DNA of 64,000 bases from Microbacterium sp. zg-Y625 (lineage in GTDB: Bacteria > Actinomycetota > Actinomycetes > Actinomycetales > Microbacteriaceae), in NCBI RefSeq assembly GCF_030246925.1, contig NZ_CP126740.1:992001-1056000 (forward strand), written 5' to 3'. How positions within the stretch are numbered: position 1 is the first letter of the stretch; each line of letters begins with the position of its first letter. This document shows positions 19,820 to 28,772 of this stretch, piece by piece. The position numbers were made by a program, and so were the translations under genes. The notes below the pieces were generated by a model. The model was given only the letters and a program-made list of their open reading frames with translations, was not told the origin of the DNA and did not search any database.

Positions 19820-20001
19820 CAGACCGTCACAGGACCGCCGCCGGGGGAGCCTCCTGGCTACCGTTGCCCCATCGTCGCCTCGCCCCGCACGGGGGCAGGG
19901 CAGGAGCGACAGCCGAGCCCGGCACCCGCCCGCGAGAAACGCACCCGGTGTGCGTGGATGCGGCCGCATGGGCCGGGTCCCCTGAACCCTGAGGAGGCGA
20001 G
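19820..20001 (+). promoter_or_regulatory. Structured leader region of metF-metE
   Basis: The gene-free DNA ahead of metF can form several stems: ACGCAC/GTGCGT (19939-19944 with 19950-19955), a 12-bp palindrome ATGCGGCCGCAT (19958-19969), and CCCGGC/GCCGGG (19918-19923 with 19972-19977). The ribosome-binding sequence AGGAGG (19992-19997) is unusually strong for this window. GGCGAG next to it (19996-20001) can pair with CTCGCC at 19879-19884, and GGAGGC (19994-19999) with GCCTCC at 19849-19854. A -10 TACCGT at 19859-19864 would give a leader of about 130 nt. No known riboswitch consensus (SAM, cobalamin) was recognised. Confidence 0.4.
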
Positions 20002-20961
20002 ATGAGCCTGCTGCCCGAGGCGAGCGCACCGTCGGTGCCGTTCTCGTTCGAGCTCTACCCGCCGCGATCACCGGCGGCAGCGGAAGGGCTGCACGAGACG
20101 ATCCGGCTGCTGGCCGAGGCGCGGCCGAGCTTTCTCTCGGTCACCTACGGGGCCGGCGGGTCGACCGGAGGGGATTCCCTCGCGGTGCTGCGACACATCC
20201 GGCGGACGACGTCGGTGGAGCCGCTCGCGCACCTGACGTGCGTCGGAAACACCTACGCCGGCGCGACGGCTCTCATCCGCGAGTTCCTCGACGCCGGCAT
20301 CACGAGCTTCCTCGCCCTCCGCGGCGACCCGCCGGCGGGCGTCGGCGAAGACGAGACGTTCCTCGGCGACCTCGAGAGCGCGGCGCAGCTGGTGCAGCTG
20401 ATCGATCGTGTGCAGGCGGAGCGTGCCCCCTACACGGAGGCGGCGATCCCGGGTCTTCCCGGCGCCGCACGCGTGCAGTCCCGTCCGCGCGCCCAGATCG
20501 CCGTGGCGGCGTTCCCGATGGGGCATCCCCGCTCGAGGCACGCCGGTCAGCACCTCGATGCGCTCCTGGCGAAGCAGGCGGCGGGGGCGACGCTGGCGAT
20601 CACCCAGCTGTTCTTCCACCCCGATGTCTATCTCGCCTTCGTCGAGCGGGCGCGGGCCGCCGGTGTGACCATCCCGATCCTCCCCGGCATCATGCCCATC
20701 ACCTCACCCGCGCGCCTCCGCAGGGTGCTCGAGCTCACGGGCGAGGAGCTGCCCGCCGAACTGGCGATCGCCCTCGAGGTCGAGCCGACGGCAGCCGGCC
20801 AGCGCGAGATCGGCGTGACCGCCGCGGCGCGGCTGGCGAGCGAAGTGGTCGCGCATGGCGCGCCCGGCGTGCACCTCTATGCCTTCAACGACCACCGCGT
20901 CGTCCTGGCCGTCCTCGGCGAGGCCGGCATCCTCACCCCACACAAGGAGACCGCATCATGA
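20002..20961 (+). CDS. metF: Methylenetetrahydrofolate reductase
   Basis: FAD enzyme that makes 5-methyl-tetrahydrofolate, the methyl donor for MetE. 319 residues. Motifs: FELYPPRSPAA near the start (catalytic Glu of FEFFPP type), SVTYGAGGSTGG, HLTCVGNTY, FLALRGDPP, and QLFFHPDVYLAFVERARAAGV with PILPGIMPI. The start at 20002 has AGGAGG four bases upstream. It overlaps metE by ATGA, so enzyme and co-substrate supply are translated together. Confidence 0.95.
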   Translation: MSLLPEASAPSVPFSFELYPPRSPAAAEGLHETIRLLAEARPSFLSVTYGAGGSTGGDSLAVLRHIRRTTSVEPLAHLTCVGNTYAGATALIREFLDAGITSFLALRGDPPAGVGEDETFLGDLESAAQLVQLIDRVQAERAPYTEAAIPGLPGAARVQSRPRAQIAVAAFPMGHPRSRHAGQHLDALLAKQAAGATLAITQLFFHPDVYLAFVERARAAGVTIPILPGIMPITSPARLRRVLELTGEELPAELAIALEVEPTAAGQREIGVTAAARLASEVVAHGAPGVHLYAFNDHRVVLAVLGEAGILTPHKETAS

Positions 20962-23288
20962 CGACCGCAACGTTCCCCGACGGCACGATCCTCGGCTACC
21001 CCCGCATCGGGCGCGACCGCGAGCTGAAGCGGGCCGTCGAAGCCCACTGGGCCGGGTCCCTGGACGAAGCGGGGCTCGAGAGCGCCGCTGCCGACCTGCG
21101 GCGGGCCACCCGCGCGCGGCTCGTCGAACTGGGGCTGGGGCGGGTGGACTCGGCCGTGCCGGAGAGCTTCTCGTTCTACGACCAGGTGCTCGACGCCGCC
21201 GTTGCGGTCGGTGCTCTGCCCGCCCGGTTCGCCGACCTGCGCGACGACGACGGAGGCATTCCACTCTCGGCATACTTCGCGGCGGCGCGCGGCGACGGCG
21301 ACCGGCCGCCGCTCGAGATGACCAAGTGGTTCGACACGAACTACCACTACCTCGTGCCCGAGATCGGGCCGGAGACGGCGTTCGCGCTGTCGACGGACCG
21401 CTTCGCCCGCCAGGTCGCCGAGGCGAAGGCCGACGGCGTGACCGTGCGGCCCGTCGTCGTGGGACCGGTCACCCTGCTCGCGCTGGCGAAGGCGACGGAT
21501 GCCGCGCCCGAGGGCTTCGACCCGCTCAGCCGCCTCGAGGACCTGCTGCCGGTGTACCGGGATCTCCTCGCGACCCTGCGTGCGGCCGGGGCGGAGTGGG
21601 TGCAGCTCGACGAGCCCGCACTTGTGAGCGAGAGCCTGCCGACGACTCCGCAGCGCCTGGCCGAGGCGGCCGCACGCGCCTACACGGTGCTGGGCTCTGC
21701 GGCGGACCGCCCCGCCATCCTGGTCGCTGCCGGCTACGCCCAGCTCTCGCCGTCGGCGTGGGCGGCACTGGCCGCCGCTCCCATCGAGGCCATCGCGGTC
21801 GACCTGCACCGGGGCGCCGTGCCGCCGGCCGTCGATGGATTGGAAGGCAAGACCCTCGTGGGCGGCATCATCGACGGACGCAACGTCTGGCGAGGCGACC
21901 TGGATGCCGCGTGGGAGCGTCTCGTGGCGCTGCGGAACCTCGGCGCCGCGGCGGTTGCCGCGGGCACGTCCACGTCGCTCCAGCACGTGCCGCACGACGT
22001 CTCGGACGAGTCGGGTCTCGATCCCCGCCTGGCGTCGTGGCTCGCCTTCGCCGATCAGAAGGTCGGTCAGGTGGTGGCCCTCGCGCGCGGCCTTTCGCAG
22101 GGCAGGGCGGCGATCGACGACGACCTCCGGGCCGCTTCGCAGGCGCTGACGGACCGGCGGTCGGCACCGGGGGTGCGCGATGGCGCGGTCCGCTCGCGCG
22201 CAGGGGGGCTCACCCCGGGCGACTACCGGCGTGTGCCGGCTCGCGAGCGCGAGCAGGCGCAGACAGCGGCACTGGGCCTTCCGGTGCTCCCCACGACGAC
22301 CATCGGGTCGTTCCCGCAGACCCCCGAGATCCGCCGCGCCCGCGCCGCGCACGCCGCCGGGCGTCTGGACGGCGAGCAATACCGGGAGTTCCTCCGCGAC
22401 GAGATCCGGCAGGTGATCGCGCTGCAGGAGCAGCTCGAGCTCGACGTGCTGGTGCATGGTGAGGCGGAGCGCAACGACATGGTGCAGTACTTCGCCGAGA
22501 ACCTCGACGGATTCGCGGTGACGCGCAACGGGTGGGTGCAGTCGTACGGCTCACGGGCGACGCGGCCGTCGATCCTCTGGGGTGACGTCGCGCGGCCGGC
22601 CCCCATCACCGTCGCCTGGTCGGCGTATGCGCAGAAGCTCACCGCGAAGCACGTCAAGGGCATGCTGACGGGACCGGTGACGATTCTCGCGTGGTCGTTC
22701 GTACGCGACGACCAGCCGCTCGCCGAGACCGCCGACCAGGTCGCCCTGGCGCTGCGCGACGAGATCGCCGACCTCGAGGCCGCGGGCCTGCGCATCGTGC
22801 AGGTCGACGAGCCGGCGCTGCGGGAGCTGCTGCCGCTCAAGACGGCCGACCAGGCGGCCTACCTCGACTGGTCCGTTGCGGCGTTCCGGCTCGCCACCGC
22901 CGGGGCCGCGCCGGCCACCCAGGTGCACACCCACCTCTGCTACTCGGAGTTCGCGGTCGTCATCGAGGCGATCGCAGCGCTCGACGCCGATGTCACCTCC
23001 ATCGAGGCCGCCCGCAGCCGCGGCGAGGTCATCGCCGACATCCGCAACTCGGGCTTCGCGCGCGGCGTCGGGCCGGGCGTCTACGACATCCACTCTCCCC
23101 GTGTGCCGTCGACGGACGAGATCGCGGCGCTGCTGCGGCGCGCGGTCGACGAGCTTCCCGTCGGACAGGTGTGGGTCAACCCGGACTGCGGGCTCAAGAC
23201 CCGCGGCTACGACGAGACGGTGCGCTCGCTGGGGAATCTGGTGGCGGCCGCACACGCCGTGCGCGAGGAGGTCGCCGCGCGCGTCTGA
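20958..23288 (+). CDS. metE: Cobalamin-independent methionine synthase
   Basis: Zinc enzyme that moves the methyl group of 5-methyl-tetrahydropteroyl-triglutamate to homocysteine. 776 residues, full length, with duplicated barrels. The N-terminal GYPRIGRDRELKRAVE, the MTKWFDTNYHYLVPE segment, and the C-terminal zinc ligands in HTHLCYSEF (near 660) and NPDCGLKTRGYDET (near 743) are all present. Starts in the metF stop. A 15-bp bidirectional hairpin follows. The choice of MetE means methionine synthesis does not depend on vitamin B12. Confidence 0.97.
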   Translation: MTTATFPDGTILGYPRIGRDRELKRAVEAHWAGSLDEAGLESAAADLRRATRARLVELGLGRVDSAVPESFSFYDQVLDAAVAVGALPARFADLRDDDGGIPLSAYFAAARGDGDRPPLEMTKWFDTNYHYLVPEIGPETAFALSTDRFARQVAEAKADGVTVRPVVVGPVTLLALAKATDAAPEGFDPLSRLEDLLPVYRDLLATLRAAGAEWVQLDEPALVSESLPTTPQRLAEAAARAYTVLGSAADRPAILVAAGYAQLSPSAWAALAAAPIEAIAVDLHRGAVPPAVDGLEGKTLVGGIIDGRNVWRGDLDAAWERLVALRNLGAAAVAAGTSTSLQHVPHDVSDESGLDPRLASWLAFADQKVGQVVALARGLSQGRAAIDDDLRAASQALTDRRSAPGVRDGAVRSRAGGLTPGDYRRVPAREREQAQTAALGLPVLPTTTIGSFPQTPEIRRARAAHAAGRLDGEQYREFLRDEIRQVIALQEQLELDVLVHGEAERNDMVQYFAENLDGFAVTRNGWVQSYGSRATRPSILWGDVARPAPITVAWSAYAQKLTAKHVKGMLTGPVTILAWSFVRDDQPLAETADQVALALRDEIADLEAAGLRIVQVDEPALRELLPLKTADQAAYLDWSVAAFRLATAGAAPATQVHTHLCYSEFAVVIEAIAALDADVTSIEAARSRGEVIADIRNSGFARGVGPGVYDIHSPRVPSTDEIAALLRRAVDELPVGQVWVNPDCGLKTRGYDETVRSLGNLVAAAHAVREEVAARV

Positions 23289-23340
23289 CCGGAGCCGCCG
23301 GGGCGGTCGTCGGCTCTGACCGCCACCGGCGCAGGAACGC

Positions 23341-23377
23341 AGGAGGGGATGCCGCAGTCGTCGCGGCATCCCCTCCT
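23341..23377. terminator. Bidirectional terminator between metE and lexA
   Basis: Perfect 15-bp stem: AGGAGGGGATGCCGC (23341-23355), loop of 7, GCGGCATCCCCTCCT (23363-23377). Placed between convergent genes, it can serve both. Confidence 0.85.
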
Positions 23378-23391
23378 CGTGGCTCTGCGCG

Positions 23392-24090
23392 TCAGATCGC
23401 CCGCAGCACCGCCACGACCTTGCCGAGCACGACGGCCTCGTCGCCCAGGATCGGCTCGAACGCGCTGTTGCGCGGGAGCAGCCACGTGTGCCCGTCACGC
23501 TGACGGAAGGTCTTCACGGTGGCCTCGCCGTCGAGCATCGCCGCGACGATGTCGCCGTTGTCCGCGGTCGCCTGGGAGCGCACGACCACCCAGTCGCCGT
23601 CGCAGATGGCGGCGTCGATCATCGACTCGCCGCTCACCTTGAGCATGAACAGGTCGCCCTTGCCGACGAGCTGACGCGGTAGGGGGAAGATCTCCTCGAC
23701 CTGCTGGTCGGCGGTGATGGGGACTCCCGCGGCGATGCGGCCGACCAGCGGCACGAGGGCGGCGTCGCCCACCGACGGAGCGGCGTCGGCCGGGTTCTCG
23801 GCGGCGGAGCCGGGCAGGTCGATCAGCACCTCCATCGCGCGCGTCTTGCCGGCGTCGCGGCGCAGGTAGCCGCTGAGCTCGAGCTGGTTGAGCTGGTGGG
23901 TGACGCTCGAGAGCGACTTCAATCCGACCGCGTCGCCGATCTCGCGCATGCTCGGCGGATAGCCGTGGCGCGCGATCGACCGCTGGATCACCTCGAGGAT
24001 CGCGAGCTGCTTCTCGCTGAGGCTCTTGCGTCGGCGCGTCTGCGGCTTGTCTTGAGCCCGCTCGCGGCCGACCGGTGTCACGTCGGTCAT
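23392..24090 (-). CDS. lexA: SOS repressor LexA
   Basis: Represses SOS genes and cleaves itself when activated by RecA. 232 residues. The winged helix has [28 protein letters not shown] (about 44-71). The Ala-Gly cleavage bond is in GRIAAGVPI (121-122), the catalytic Ser156 in [10 protein letters not shown] and Lys193 in EATVKTF. It is divergent from a LysM gene, the arrangement of lexA with SOS division inhibitors (yneA, divS, chiZ). Two LexA-box-like sites in the shared control region imply autoregulation. Confidence 0.96.
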   Translation of the reverse strand: MTDVTPVGRERAQDKPQTRRRKSLSEKQLAILEVIQRSIARHGYPPSMREIGDAVGLKSLSSVTHQLNQLELSGYLRRDAGKTRAMEVLIDLPGSAAENPADAAPSVGDAALVPLVGRIAAGVPITADQQVEEIFPLPRQLVGKGDLFMLKVSGESMIDAAICDGDWVVVRSQATADNGDIVAAMLDGEATVKTFRQRDGHTWLLPRNSAFEPILGDEAVVLGKVVAVLRAI

Positions 24091-24242
24091 CGCCCTCTCC
24101 CGTCTCGCCGCGCGGGGCAGCGTCTTCGAATGTCGGAGGTCCGTGGTGGGGTGCTCCTATCGAAACCGTATCCGGTGACGGATGCCGACAGGTCGAGGTG
24201 CGCGCGTGTCGCGTGCGATCGATCTGCGAGCGAGTTTCGTGC

Positions 24243-24271
24243 TTGACAGTCTATAACTTCGAAGATAACTT
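24243..24271 (+). promoter_or_regulatory. Promoter of the LysM gene
   Basis: TTGACA (24243-24248), 17-bp spacer, TAACTT (24266-24271). Transcription should start near 24278. The -10 lies inside the LexA-box-like repeat at 24260-24273. Confidence 0.7.
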
Positions 24272-24285
24272 CGGAAGAGAACTTC
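24260..24285. promoter_or_regulatory. Two LexA-box-like inverted repeats
   Basis: CGAAG-ATAA-CTTCG (24260-24273) and GAAG-AGAA-CTTC (24274-24285) sit back to back over the -10 of the LysM gene and upstream of lexA. The spacing of four equals that of the canonical CGAAC-N4-GTTCG box and of the recA site here, but the innermost bases are G/C-swapped. AACTTCG is repeated at 24255, 24267 and 24280. Confidence 0.6.
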
Positions 24286-24320
24286 GTATCCGGCTCTCCC
24301 GGCCGAGAGTCGGATACGAA
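24283..24320 (+). promoter_or_regulatory. Long hairpin at the 5' end of the LysM mRNA
   Basis: TTCGTATCCG (24283-24292) pairs with CGGATACGAA (24311-24320); a G-T pair and CTCTC/GAGAG extend the stem to 16 bp around a six-base loop CCGGCC. It begins about five bases after the expected transcription start and ends 22 bp before the ATG. No T run follows, so it is more likely an mRNA-stability or translation element, or part of the operator, than a terminator. Confidence 0.6.
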
Positions 24321-24341
24321 GATCGCCACAGAGGAGGACCC

Positions 24342-24701
24342 ATGACCACCATCCAGCTCGCCGGACCCACGCCGTCCGCCACGCGGCTGCGGATCACCTC
24401 CCGCGGTCGACGCGTGCTGGTCGGCATCGCCGCACTGCCCGCCGTCGCCGTCGTCGCCGTCGCTGTCCTCAGCGGAGGGGGAGCCCTGGCGACGGTCGCC
24501 GACTCCGCGCCCGCCGGAAGCTTCGAGACCGTGACGGTCGCGCCGGGGGAGTCGCTCTGGGGTATCGCCGAAGAGGTGGCCCCGCAGGCGGATCCGCGTG
24601 ACGTCATCGACGCCATCGTCCGTCTCAACGCGCTCGAGACCTCGGCCGTCGCCGCCGGCCAGCGCCTGTCGATCCCGCTGGAGTACGCCCCGGGCCGCTG
24701 A
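24342..24701 (+). CDS. LysM protein, likely SOS-induced cell-division inhibitor (YneA/DivS/ChiZ type)
   Basis: 119 residues: a short basic cytoplasmic N terminus with RLRITSRGRRVL, one membrane helix (about 26-50), then a single extracytoplasmic LysM domain (VTVAPGESLWGIAEEVAPQADPRDVIDAIVRLNAL, ending AAGQRLSIPL). Position and architecture match the small membrane-LysM proteins encoded next to lexA: YneA in Bacillus, DivS in Corynebacterium and ChiZ in Mycobacterium, which delay division during SOS. GGAGG lies 5 bp before ATG 24342. The promoter overlaps LexA-box-like repeats, so induction by DNA damage is expected. The division role is inferred from context, not from sequence similarity alone. 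Confidence 0.85.
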   Translation: MTTIQLAGPTPSATRLRITSRGRRVLVGIAALPAVAVVAVAVLSGGGALATVADSAPAGSFETVTVAPGESLWGIAEEVAPQADPRDVIDAIVRLNALETSAVAAGQRLSIPLEYAPGR

Positions 24702-24716
24702 TCGCGCCATGCGCTC

Positions 24717-24722
24717 TAGCAT
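24717..24722 (+). promoter_or_regulatory. -10 TAGCAT for the his operon
   Basis: Seven bases before GTG 24730. The hexamer overlaps an alternative ATG at 24721, which argues against that start. Confidence 0.55.
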
Positions 24723-24729
24723 GGGAGGG

Positions 24730-25815
24730 GTGATCGTGAGTCTCGACGACCTGCCCCTCCGCGCCGATCTGCGCGGCCAGACCCCGTACGGCGCACCCCA
24801 GGCTGCCCTGCCTGTCGCCCTCAACGTCAATGAGAACACCCATCCCGTTCCCGACGAGGTGGCCGGTGACATCCTCGACTCGGTGGCCCGCGCGCTGCGC
24901 GACATCAACCGCTATCCCGACCGCGAGTTCACGGCGCTGCGGGAGGGTTTCGCCGAGTACCTCGGACACGGCCTCGGGCCCGAGCAGATCTGGGCGGCCA
25001 ACGGATCGAACGAGGTCCTGCAGCACGTGCTGCAGGCTTTCGCAGGGCCGGGACGCACCGCATTCTCCTTCGCGCCGACGTACTCGATGTATCCGCTGCT
25101 CACCCGCGGGACGGGGGCTGCATGGGTCGCCGGCCACCGAGCGCACGACTTCACCCTGAGCCCGTCCGACGCGGCATCCCAGGTCGCCGACGCGTCGCCG
25201 GACGTCATCTTCCTCTGCGCGCCGAACAACCCGACGGGCACGCCGCTGCCGCTCGACGTCGTCGAGGCGGTCTACGACGCCAGTCACGGCATCGTCGTCG
25301 TCGATGAGGCGTACGCGGAGTTCGCGCCCCACGACCAGCAGTCGGCGATCACGCTGCTGCCGGGGCGGGAGCGCCTGGTCGTCTCACGCACCATGAGCAA
25401 GGCCTTCGCGTTCGCCGGCGCCCGGGTGGGCTATCTGGCCGCCGATCCGGCGCTGATCGACGCCCTGCGGCTCGTGCGTCTGCCCTACCACCTGAGCGCG
25501 CTCACGCAGGCCGCGGCCACGGCGGCCCTCCGGCACGCGCCCGTCATGCTCGGCATGGTCGACGAGATCGTCGCGCAGCGCGACCGCATCTCGGCGACCC
25601 TCGAAGCCCTCGGATACGAGCCGCACGAGTCCTGGACCAACTTCGTCCTCTTCGGCGGCGTGGCCGACCCCGCCGCCACCTGGCGGGCGCTGTACGACCG
25701 GGGTGTGCTTATCCGCGACGTCGGCATTCCGGGGCACCTGCGGGTGACGGCGGGCACCGAGGCCGAGACCACCGCGTTCCTCGACGCGCTGGCCTCGATA
25801 GACTCGAGATCATGA
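24730..25815 (+). CDS. hisC: Histidinol-phosphate aminotransferase
   Basis: PLP enzyme that transaminates imidazole acetol phosphate. 361 residues from GTG 24730; GTG 24736 and ATG 24721 are alternatives. Fold-type I motifs: [47 protein letters not shown], and the PLP lysine near 224 in [17 protein letters not shown]. It opens a hisC-B-H-priA operon in which every junction up to hisH overlaps by four bases. hisD, hisG, hisI, hisE and hisF are not in the window. Confidence 0.95.
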   Translation: MIVSLDDLPLRADLRGQTPYGAPQAALPVALNVNENTHPVPDEVAGDILDSVARALRDINRYPDREFTALREGFAEYLGHGLGPEQIWAANGSNEVLQHVLQAFAGPGRTAFSFAPTYSMYPLLTRGTGAAWVAGHRAHDFTLSPSDAASQVADASPDVIFLCAPNNPTGTPLPLDVVEAVYDASHGIVVVDEAYAEFAPHDQQSAITLLPGRERLVVSRTMSKAFAFAGARVGYLAADPALIDALRLVRLPYHLSALTQAAATAALRHAPVMLGMVDEIVAQRDRISATLEALGYEPHESWTNFVLFGGVADPAATWRALYDRGVLIRDVGIPGHLRVTAGTEAETTAFLDALASIDSRS

Positions 25816-26423
25816 CCCGTCCCGAGGCGCGAACCGCGTCCGCGCGCCGTGCGACCAGTGAATCGACCGTCGAGCTCGAGCTCGACCTGGACGGCACCGG
25901 CCGCAGCCACATCGACACCAGCGTGCCGTTCTTCGACCACCTGCTGACCGCGTTCGCGAAGCACTCGCTGACCGATCTCACCGTGCGGGCGTCCGGCGAC
26001 ACCGACATCGACGCCCACCACACCGTCGAGGACGTCGCGATCGTGCTGGGTCAGGCGATCCGCGAGGCACTGGGCGACAAGAGCGGCATCTCGCGCTACG
26101 GCGACGCGCTCGTGCCGCTGGACGAGGCGCTCGCGCAGGCGGTCGTCGACATCAGCGGACGGCCCTACCTGGTGCACACCGGGGAACCCGCCGGGTACGA
26201 ATTCCACCTCATCGGCGGCCACTTCACCGGCTCGCTGGTGCGCCACACGTTCGAAGCCATCGCGTTCCACGCCGGCATGACCGTGCACGTCACCGTGCTC
26301 GGAGGCCGCGACCCGCACCACATCGCCGAGGCGGAGTACAAGGCGTTCGCGCGGGCGTTCCGACAGGCCAAGGCCCGCGATCCGCTCGTGCAGGGCGTCC
26401 CCAGCACGAAGGGCGCTCTGTGA
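25812..26423 (+). CDS. hisB: Imidazoleglycerol-phosphate dehydratase
   Basis: Mn-dependent dehydratase of histidine synthesis; the single-domain form without the HisB phosphatase part. 203 residues. Metal-binding motifs [25 protein letters not shown], and near the C terminus [16 protein letters not shown] and [16 protein letters not shown]. Starts in the hisC stop (ATGA) and ends in the hisH start (GTGA). Confidence 0.96.
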   Translation: MTRPEARTASARRATSESTVELELDLDGTGRSHIDTSVPFFDHLLTAFAKHSLTDLTVRASGDTDIDAHHTVEDVAIVLGQAIREALGDKSGISRYGDALVPLDEALAQAVVDISGRPYLVHTGEPAGYEFHLIGGHFTGSLVRHTFEAIAFHAGMTVHVTVLGGRDPHHIAEAEYKAFARAFRQAKARDPLVQGVPSTKGAL

Positions 26424-27085
26424 GCGTCACCCCCTCCGAAGACCGGCCTCTCGTCGCGGTGCTCGATTACGGGTCGGGCAACGTGCACTCCGCGGTGAAA
26501 GCGCTCATCGCCGCCGGTGCTGACGCGCGGCTGACGTCGGACCGCGGGCTCGTGCGCGACGCCGACGGGCTCGTCGTTCCCGGCGTCGGCGCGTTCCGCG
26601 CCGTGATGGACGCGCTGCGCGAGAGCCGTGCCGACGAGCTCATCGACCGCCGGCTGGCCGGCGGCCGCCCGGTGCTCGGCATCTGCGTGGGCATGCAGGT
26701 GCTGTTCGAGCACGGCGTCGAGCGCGGCGAAGACACCGAGGGGCTGGGCGAGTGGCCCGGCGCCGTCACCGAGCTCGACGCCCCCGTCCTGCCGCACATG
26801 GGCTGGAACACCGTGGAACCCGGCGAGGGTTCGGTGCTGTTCCGCGGCATCGAACGCGAGCGCTTCTACTTCGTGCACTCCTACGCCGCTCAGTCCTGGA
26901 CGCTCGACGTCATGCCGCCGTTCCCGGCGCCTGCCCTCACCTGGAGCCGGCACGGCGCCCCGTTCCTCGCCGCCGTCGAGAACGGCCCGCTGTCGGCGAC
27001 CCAGTTCCACCCCGAGAAGTCGGGCGAAGCCGGCATCCGCCTGCTCTCCAATTGGATCGGCGCGCTGCGCCGCACTACTGTCTGA
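26420..27085 (+). CDS. hisH: Imidazole glycerol phosphate synthase, glutaminase subunit
   Basis: Class I glutamine amidotransferase that feeds ammonia to HisF. 221 residues. [15 protein letters not shown] at the N terminus, Cys89 in [13 protein letters not shown], and the His-Glu pair in [15 protein letters not shown] 26420 overlaps hisB. Its partner hisF is not encoded next to priA here and must lie elsewhere. Confidence 0.95.
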   Translation: MSVTPSEDRPLVAVLDYGSGNVHSAVKALIAAGADARLTSDRGLVRDADGLVVPGVGAFRAVMDALRESRADELIDRRLAGGRPVLGICVGMQVLFEHGVERGEDTEGLGEWPGAVTELDAPVLPHMGWNTVEPGEGSVLFRGIERERFYFVHSYAAQSWTLDVMPPFPAPALTWSRHGAPFLAAVENGPLSATQFHPEKSGEAGIRLLSNWIGALRRTTV

Positions 27086-27136
27086 CACCGTGCTGTCGCG
27101 GCGTCCGCCGCGCCCCCGAGCCCGCACCCTGGAGCC

Positions 27137-27892
27137 ATGAACGATTTCGCGTCCACCCCTGAGCTGATCCTCCTCCCCGCCGTCGATGTGGCATCCGGCA
27201 AGGCCGTGCGTCTGACGCAGGGCGAGGCGGGATCCGAGACGACCTACGGCGACCCCGTCGACGCTGCGATGGCCTGGGCCCGTCAGGGCGCGCAGTGGAT
27301 CCACCTCGTCGACCTCGACGCCGCGTTCGGCCGGGGCAACAACACCGCGGTCCTCCGCAAGGTGATCAAGCAGGTCCGCAACGTCAAGGGCGTGCAGGTG
27401 GAGCTGTCCGGTGGCATCCGCGACGACCGGTCGCTGGAGGCGGCGCTCGAGAGCGGGGCCTCGCGCATCAACCTCGGCACGGCGGCACTCGAGAACCCGG
27501 AGTGGGCGGCCGACGTCATCTCGCGCTACGGCGACGCGATCGCGGTGGGGCTCGACGTGCGCGGCACGACGCTCGCGGCGCGCGGCTGGACGCGTGAGGG
27601 CGGCGACCTCTGGGAGGTGCTCGAGCGCCTCGAGCAGGCCGGCTGCACGCGGTACGTGCTGACCGATGTCACCAAGGACGGCACCCTGAAGGGCCCGAAC
27701 CTCGAACTCCTCCGCGAAGTGGCCACGCGCACCCCGAAGCCGGTCGTGGCATCCGGGGGTATCTCGAGCCTCGATGACATCGCTGCGCTGCGTGAACTCG
27801 TGCCGCTCGGCATCGAGGGTGCGATCGTGGGCAAGGCGCTCTACGCCGGGGCCTTCACGCTCGCTGAGGCGCTGGATGTCGCCGGCGCCTGA
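27137..27892 (+). CDS. priA: Phosphoribosyl isomerase A (HisA/TrpF)
   Basis: (beta/alpha)8 isomerase. In actinobacteria the hisA-type enzyme PriA usually serves both histidine (ProFAR) and tryptophan (PRA) synthesis. 251 residues. Catalytic Asp in [15 protein letters not shown] and in [15 protein letters not shown], phosphate loops [15 protein letters not shown] and [11 protein letters not shown], and the RGWTREGGD loop typical of PriA. Whether it is bifunctional depends on the absence of a trpF elsewhere, which cannot be checked in this window. It is separated from hisH by 51 bp, with GGAG just before the ATG. Its 3' end overlaps the sseB start by 17 bp. Confidence 0.93.
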   Translation: MNDFASTPELILLPAVDVASGKAVRLTQGEAGSETTYGDPVDAAMAWARQGAQWIHLVDLDAAFGRGNNTAVLRKVIKQVRNVKGVQVELSGGIRDDRSLEAALESGASRINLGTAALENPEWAADVISRYGDAIAVGLDVRGTTLAARGWTREGGDLWEVLERLEQAGCTRYVLTDVTKDGTLKGPNLELLREVATRTPKPVVASGGISSLDDIAALRELVPLGIEGAIVGKALYAGAFTLAEALDVAGA

Positions 27893-28661
27893 CGACCACT
27901 GCGGCAACTCCGGCGATTCAGCCGGCGTGCCGTGGGAGGGGCGCGCCTTCCAGGCGAACCCGCACGCCGGCGATGACGGCTCGGCCGATCCGGCGCTGCT
28001 GGCGGCGCTGACGGCGTTCCGCGCGGGGGAGGGCGACCAGGTCGCCGTCGTCGATGCCTACCGCAGCGCGCGCCTGCTGATCCCCCTCGTCGCCGAGAAG
28101 GGCGACGAGGGCGTGGGGCCGACGGGCCTGGCCGTGGACAAGACGCAGGAGCTCTCGATCGTGACGGTCGCGGCGCCCGACGGCCGCCGCGTGCTGCCGG
28201 TGTTCACATCGGTCACCACGATGCAGCGGTGGGATGCCACGGCGCGTCCGGTCCCGGCTGACGGCGTGCGCACGGCGCTGGCCGCGGCGAACGACGACAC
28301 CGACCTCATCGTCATCGACCCGACGTCGGAGACGGAGTTCGTGCTGCGCCGGCCCGCGGTGTGGGCCATCGGCCAGGGGCGTCCGTGGGAGCCGAGCTAC
28401 GCGTCGCCGGAGGTCTACCGCGGCCTGCAGGAGAGCATCGGCGGGGAACTCGCCGTGCTCGACCTGTCGGTGGCGCCCGGGGACCCCGAGGCACGCCTGC
28501 GGGGGCCGGAGCTGGTGGTGCGGCTGCAGCTGATCGCGGGTCTCGAGCAGTCCGAGCTCGATGCCGTGCTGCAGCGCCTCGCCGCGCGCTGGGCCGCCGA
28601 CGACAGGGTCGCGGTGCTGGTGGATTCGCTGACCGTGAAGCTCCTCCGCGCCGCCGAGTGA
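27876..28661 (+). CDS. SseB family protein
   Basis: 261 residues from ATG 27876, overlapping priA by 17 bp. The SseB N-terminal domain is visible as [42 protein letters not shown] and [23 protein letters not shown]. Cytosolic, function unknown; in actinobacteria the gene commonly sits between hisA/priA and infC. The last codon and stop (GAG TGA, 28656-28661) belong to the first unit of an intergenic repeat array, so the C terminus ...RAAE was fixed by that repeat. Confidence 0.85.
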   Translation: MSPAPDDHCGNSGDSAGVPWEGRAFQANPHAGDDGSADPALLAALTAFRAGEGDQVAVVDAYRSARLLIPLVAEKGDEGVGPTGLAVDKTQELSIVTVAAPDGRRVLPVFTSVTTMQRWDATARPVPADGVRTALAAANDDTDLIVIDPTSETEFVLRRPAVWAIGQGRPWEPSYASPEVYRGLQESIGGELAVLDLSVAPGDPEARLRGPELVVRLQLIAGLEQSELDAVLQRLAARWAADDRVAVLVDSLTVKLLRAAE

Positions 28662-28765
28662 GTATTCGCGTCGCCGAGTGAGTATTCACCGCGCCGAGTG
28701 AGTATTCACCTCGAATACTCACTCGCGCCCTCGAGTACTCACTCGCGAACGCGAATACTCACTCG
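28655..28765. repeat. Array 1 of the 20-bp-period repeat: three copies each way
   Basis: Core GAGTGAGTATTC at 28656, 28676 and 28696 (plus sense), then its reverse complement at 28713, 28733 (one mismatch) and 28753. Units are exactly 20 bp apart on each side. The central two copies form a perfect 13-bp hairpin (28695-28707 with 28713-28725, loop ACCTC). It lies between convergent sseB and the DUF1844 gene; each gene is followed by copies in its own direction. Confidence 0.95.
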
Positions 28766-28772
28766 CGAGCGG

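Noticed and set aside
19820..20001. Cobalamin or SAM riboswitch before metF-metE
   Set aside because: The B12 box (AGCCAGGAGACC type) and the SAM-I/SAM-IV core sequences are absent; only generic stems remain.
24721..24729. ATG 24721 as the hisC start
   Set aside because: It overlaps the -10 hexamer TAGCAT; GTG 24730 fits the spacing seen in other genes.
28656..28667. GAGTGAGTATTC as an operator or promoter element
   Set aside because: Most arrays sit downstream of genes or between convergent genes, and no -10/-35 arrangement is linked to the copies. Only array 3 is upstream of genes.
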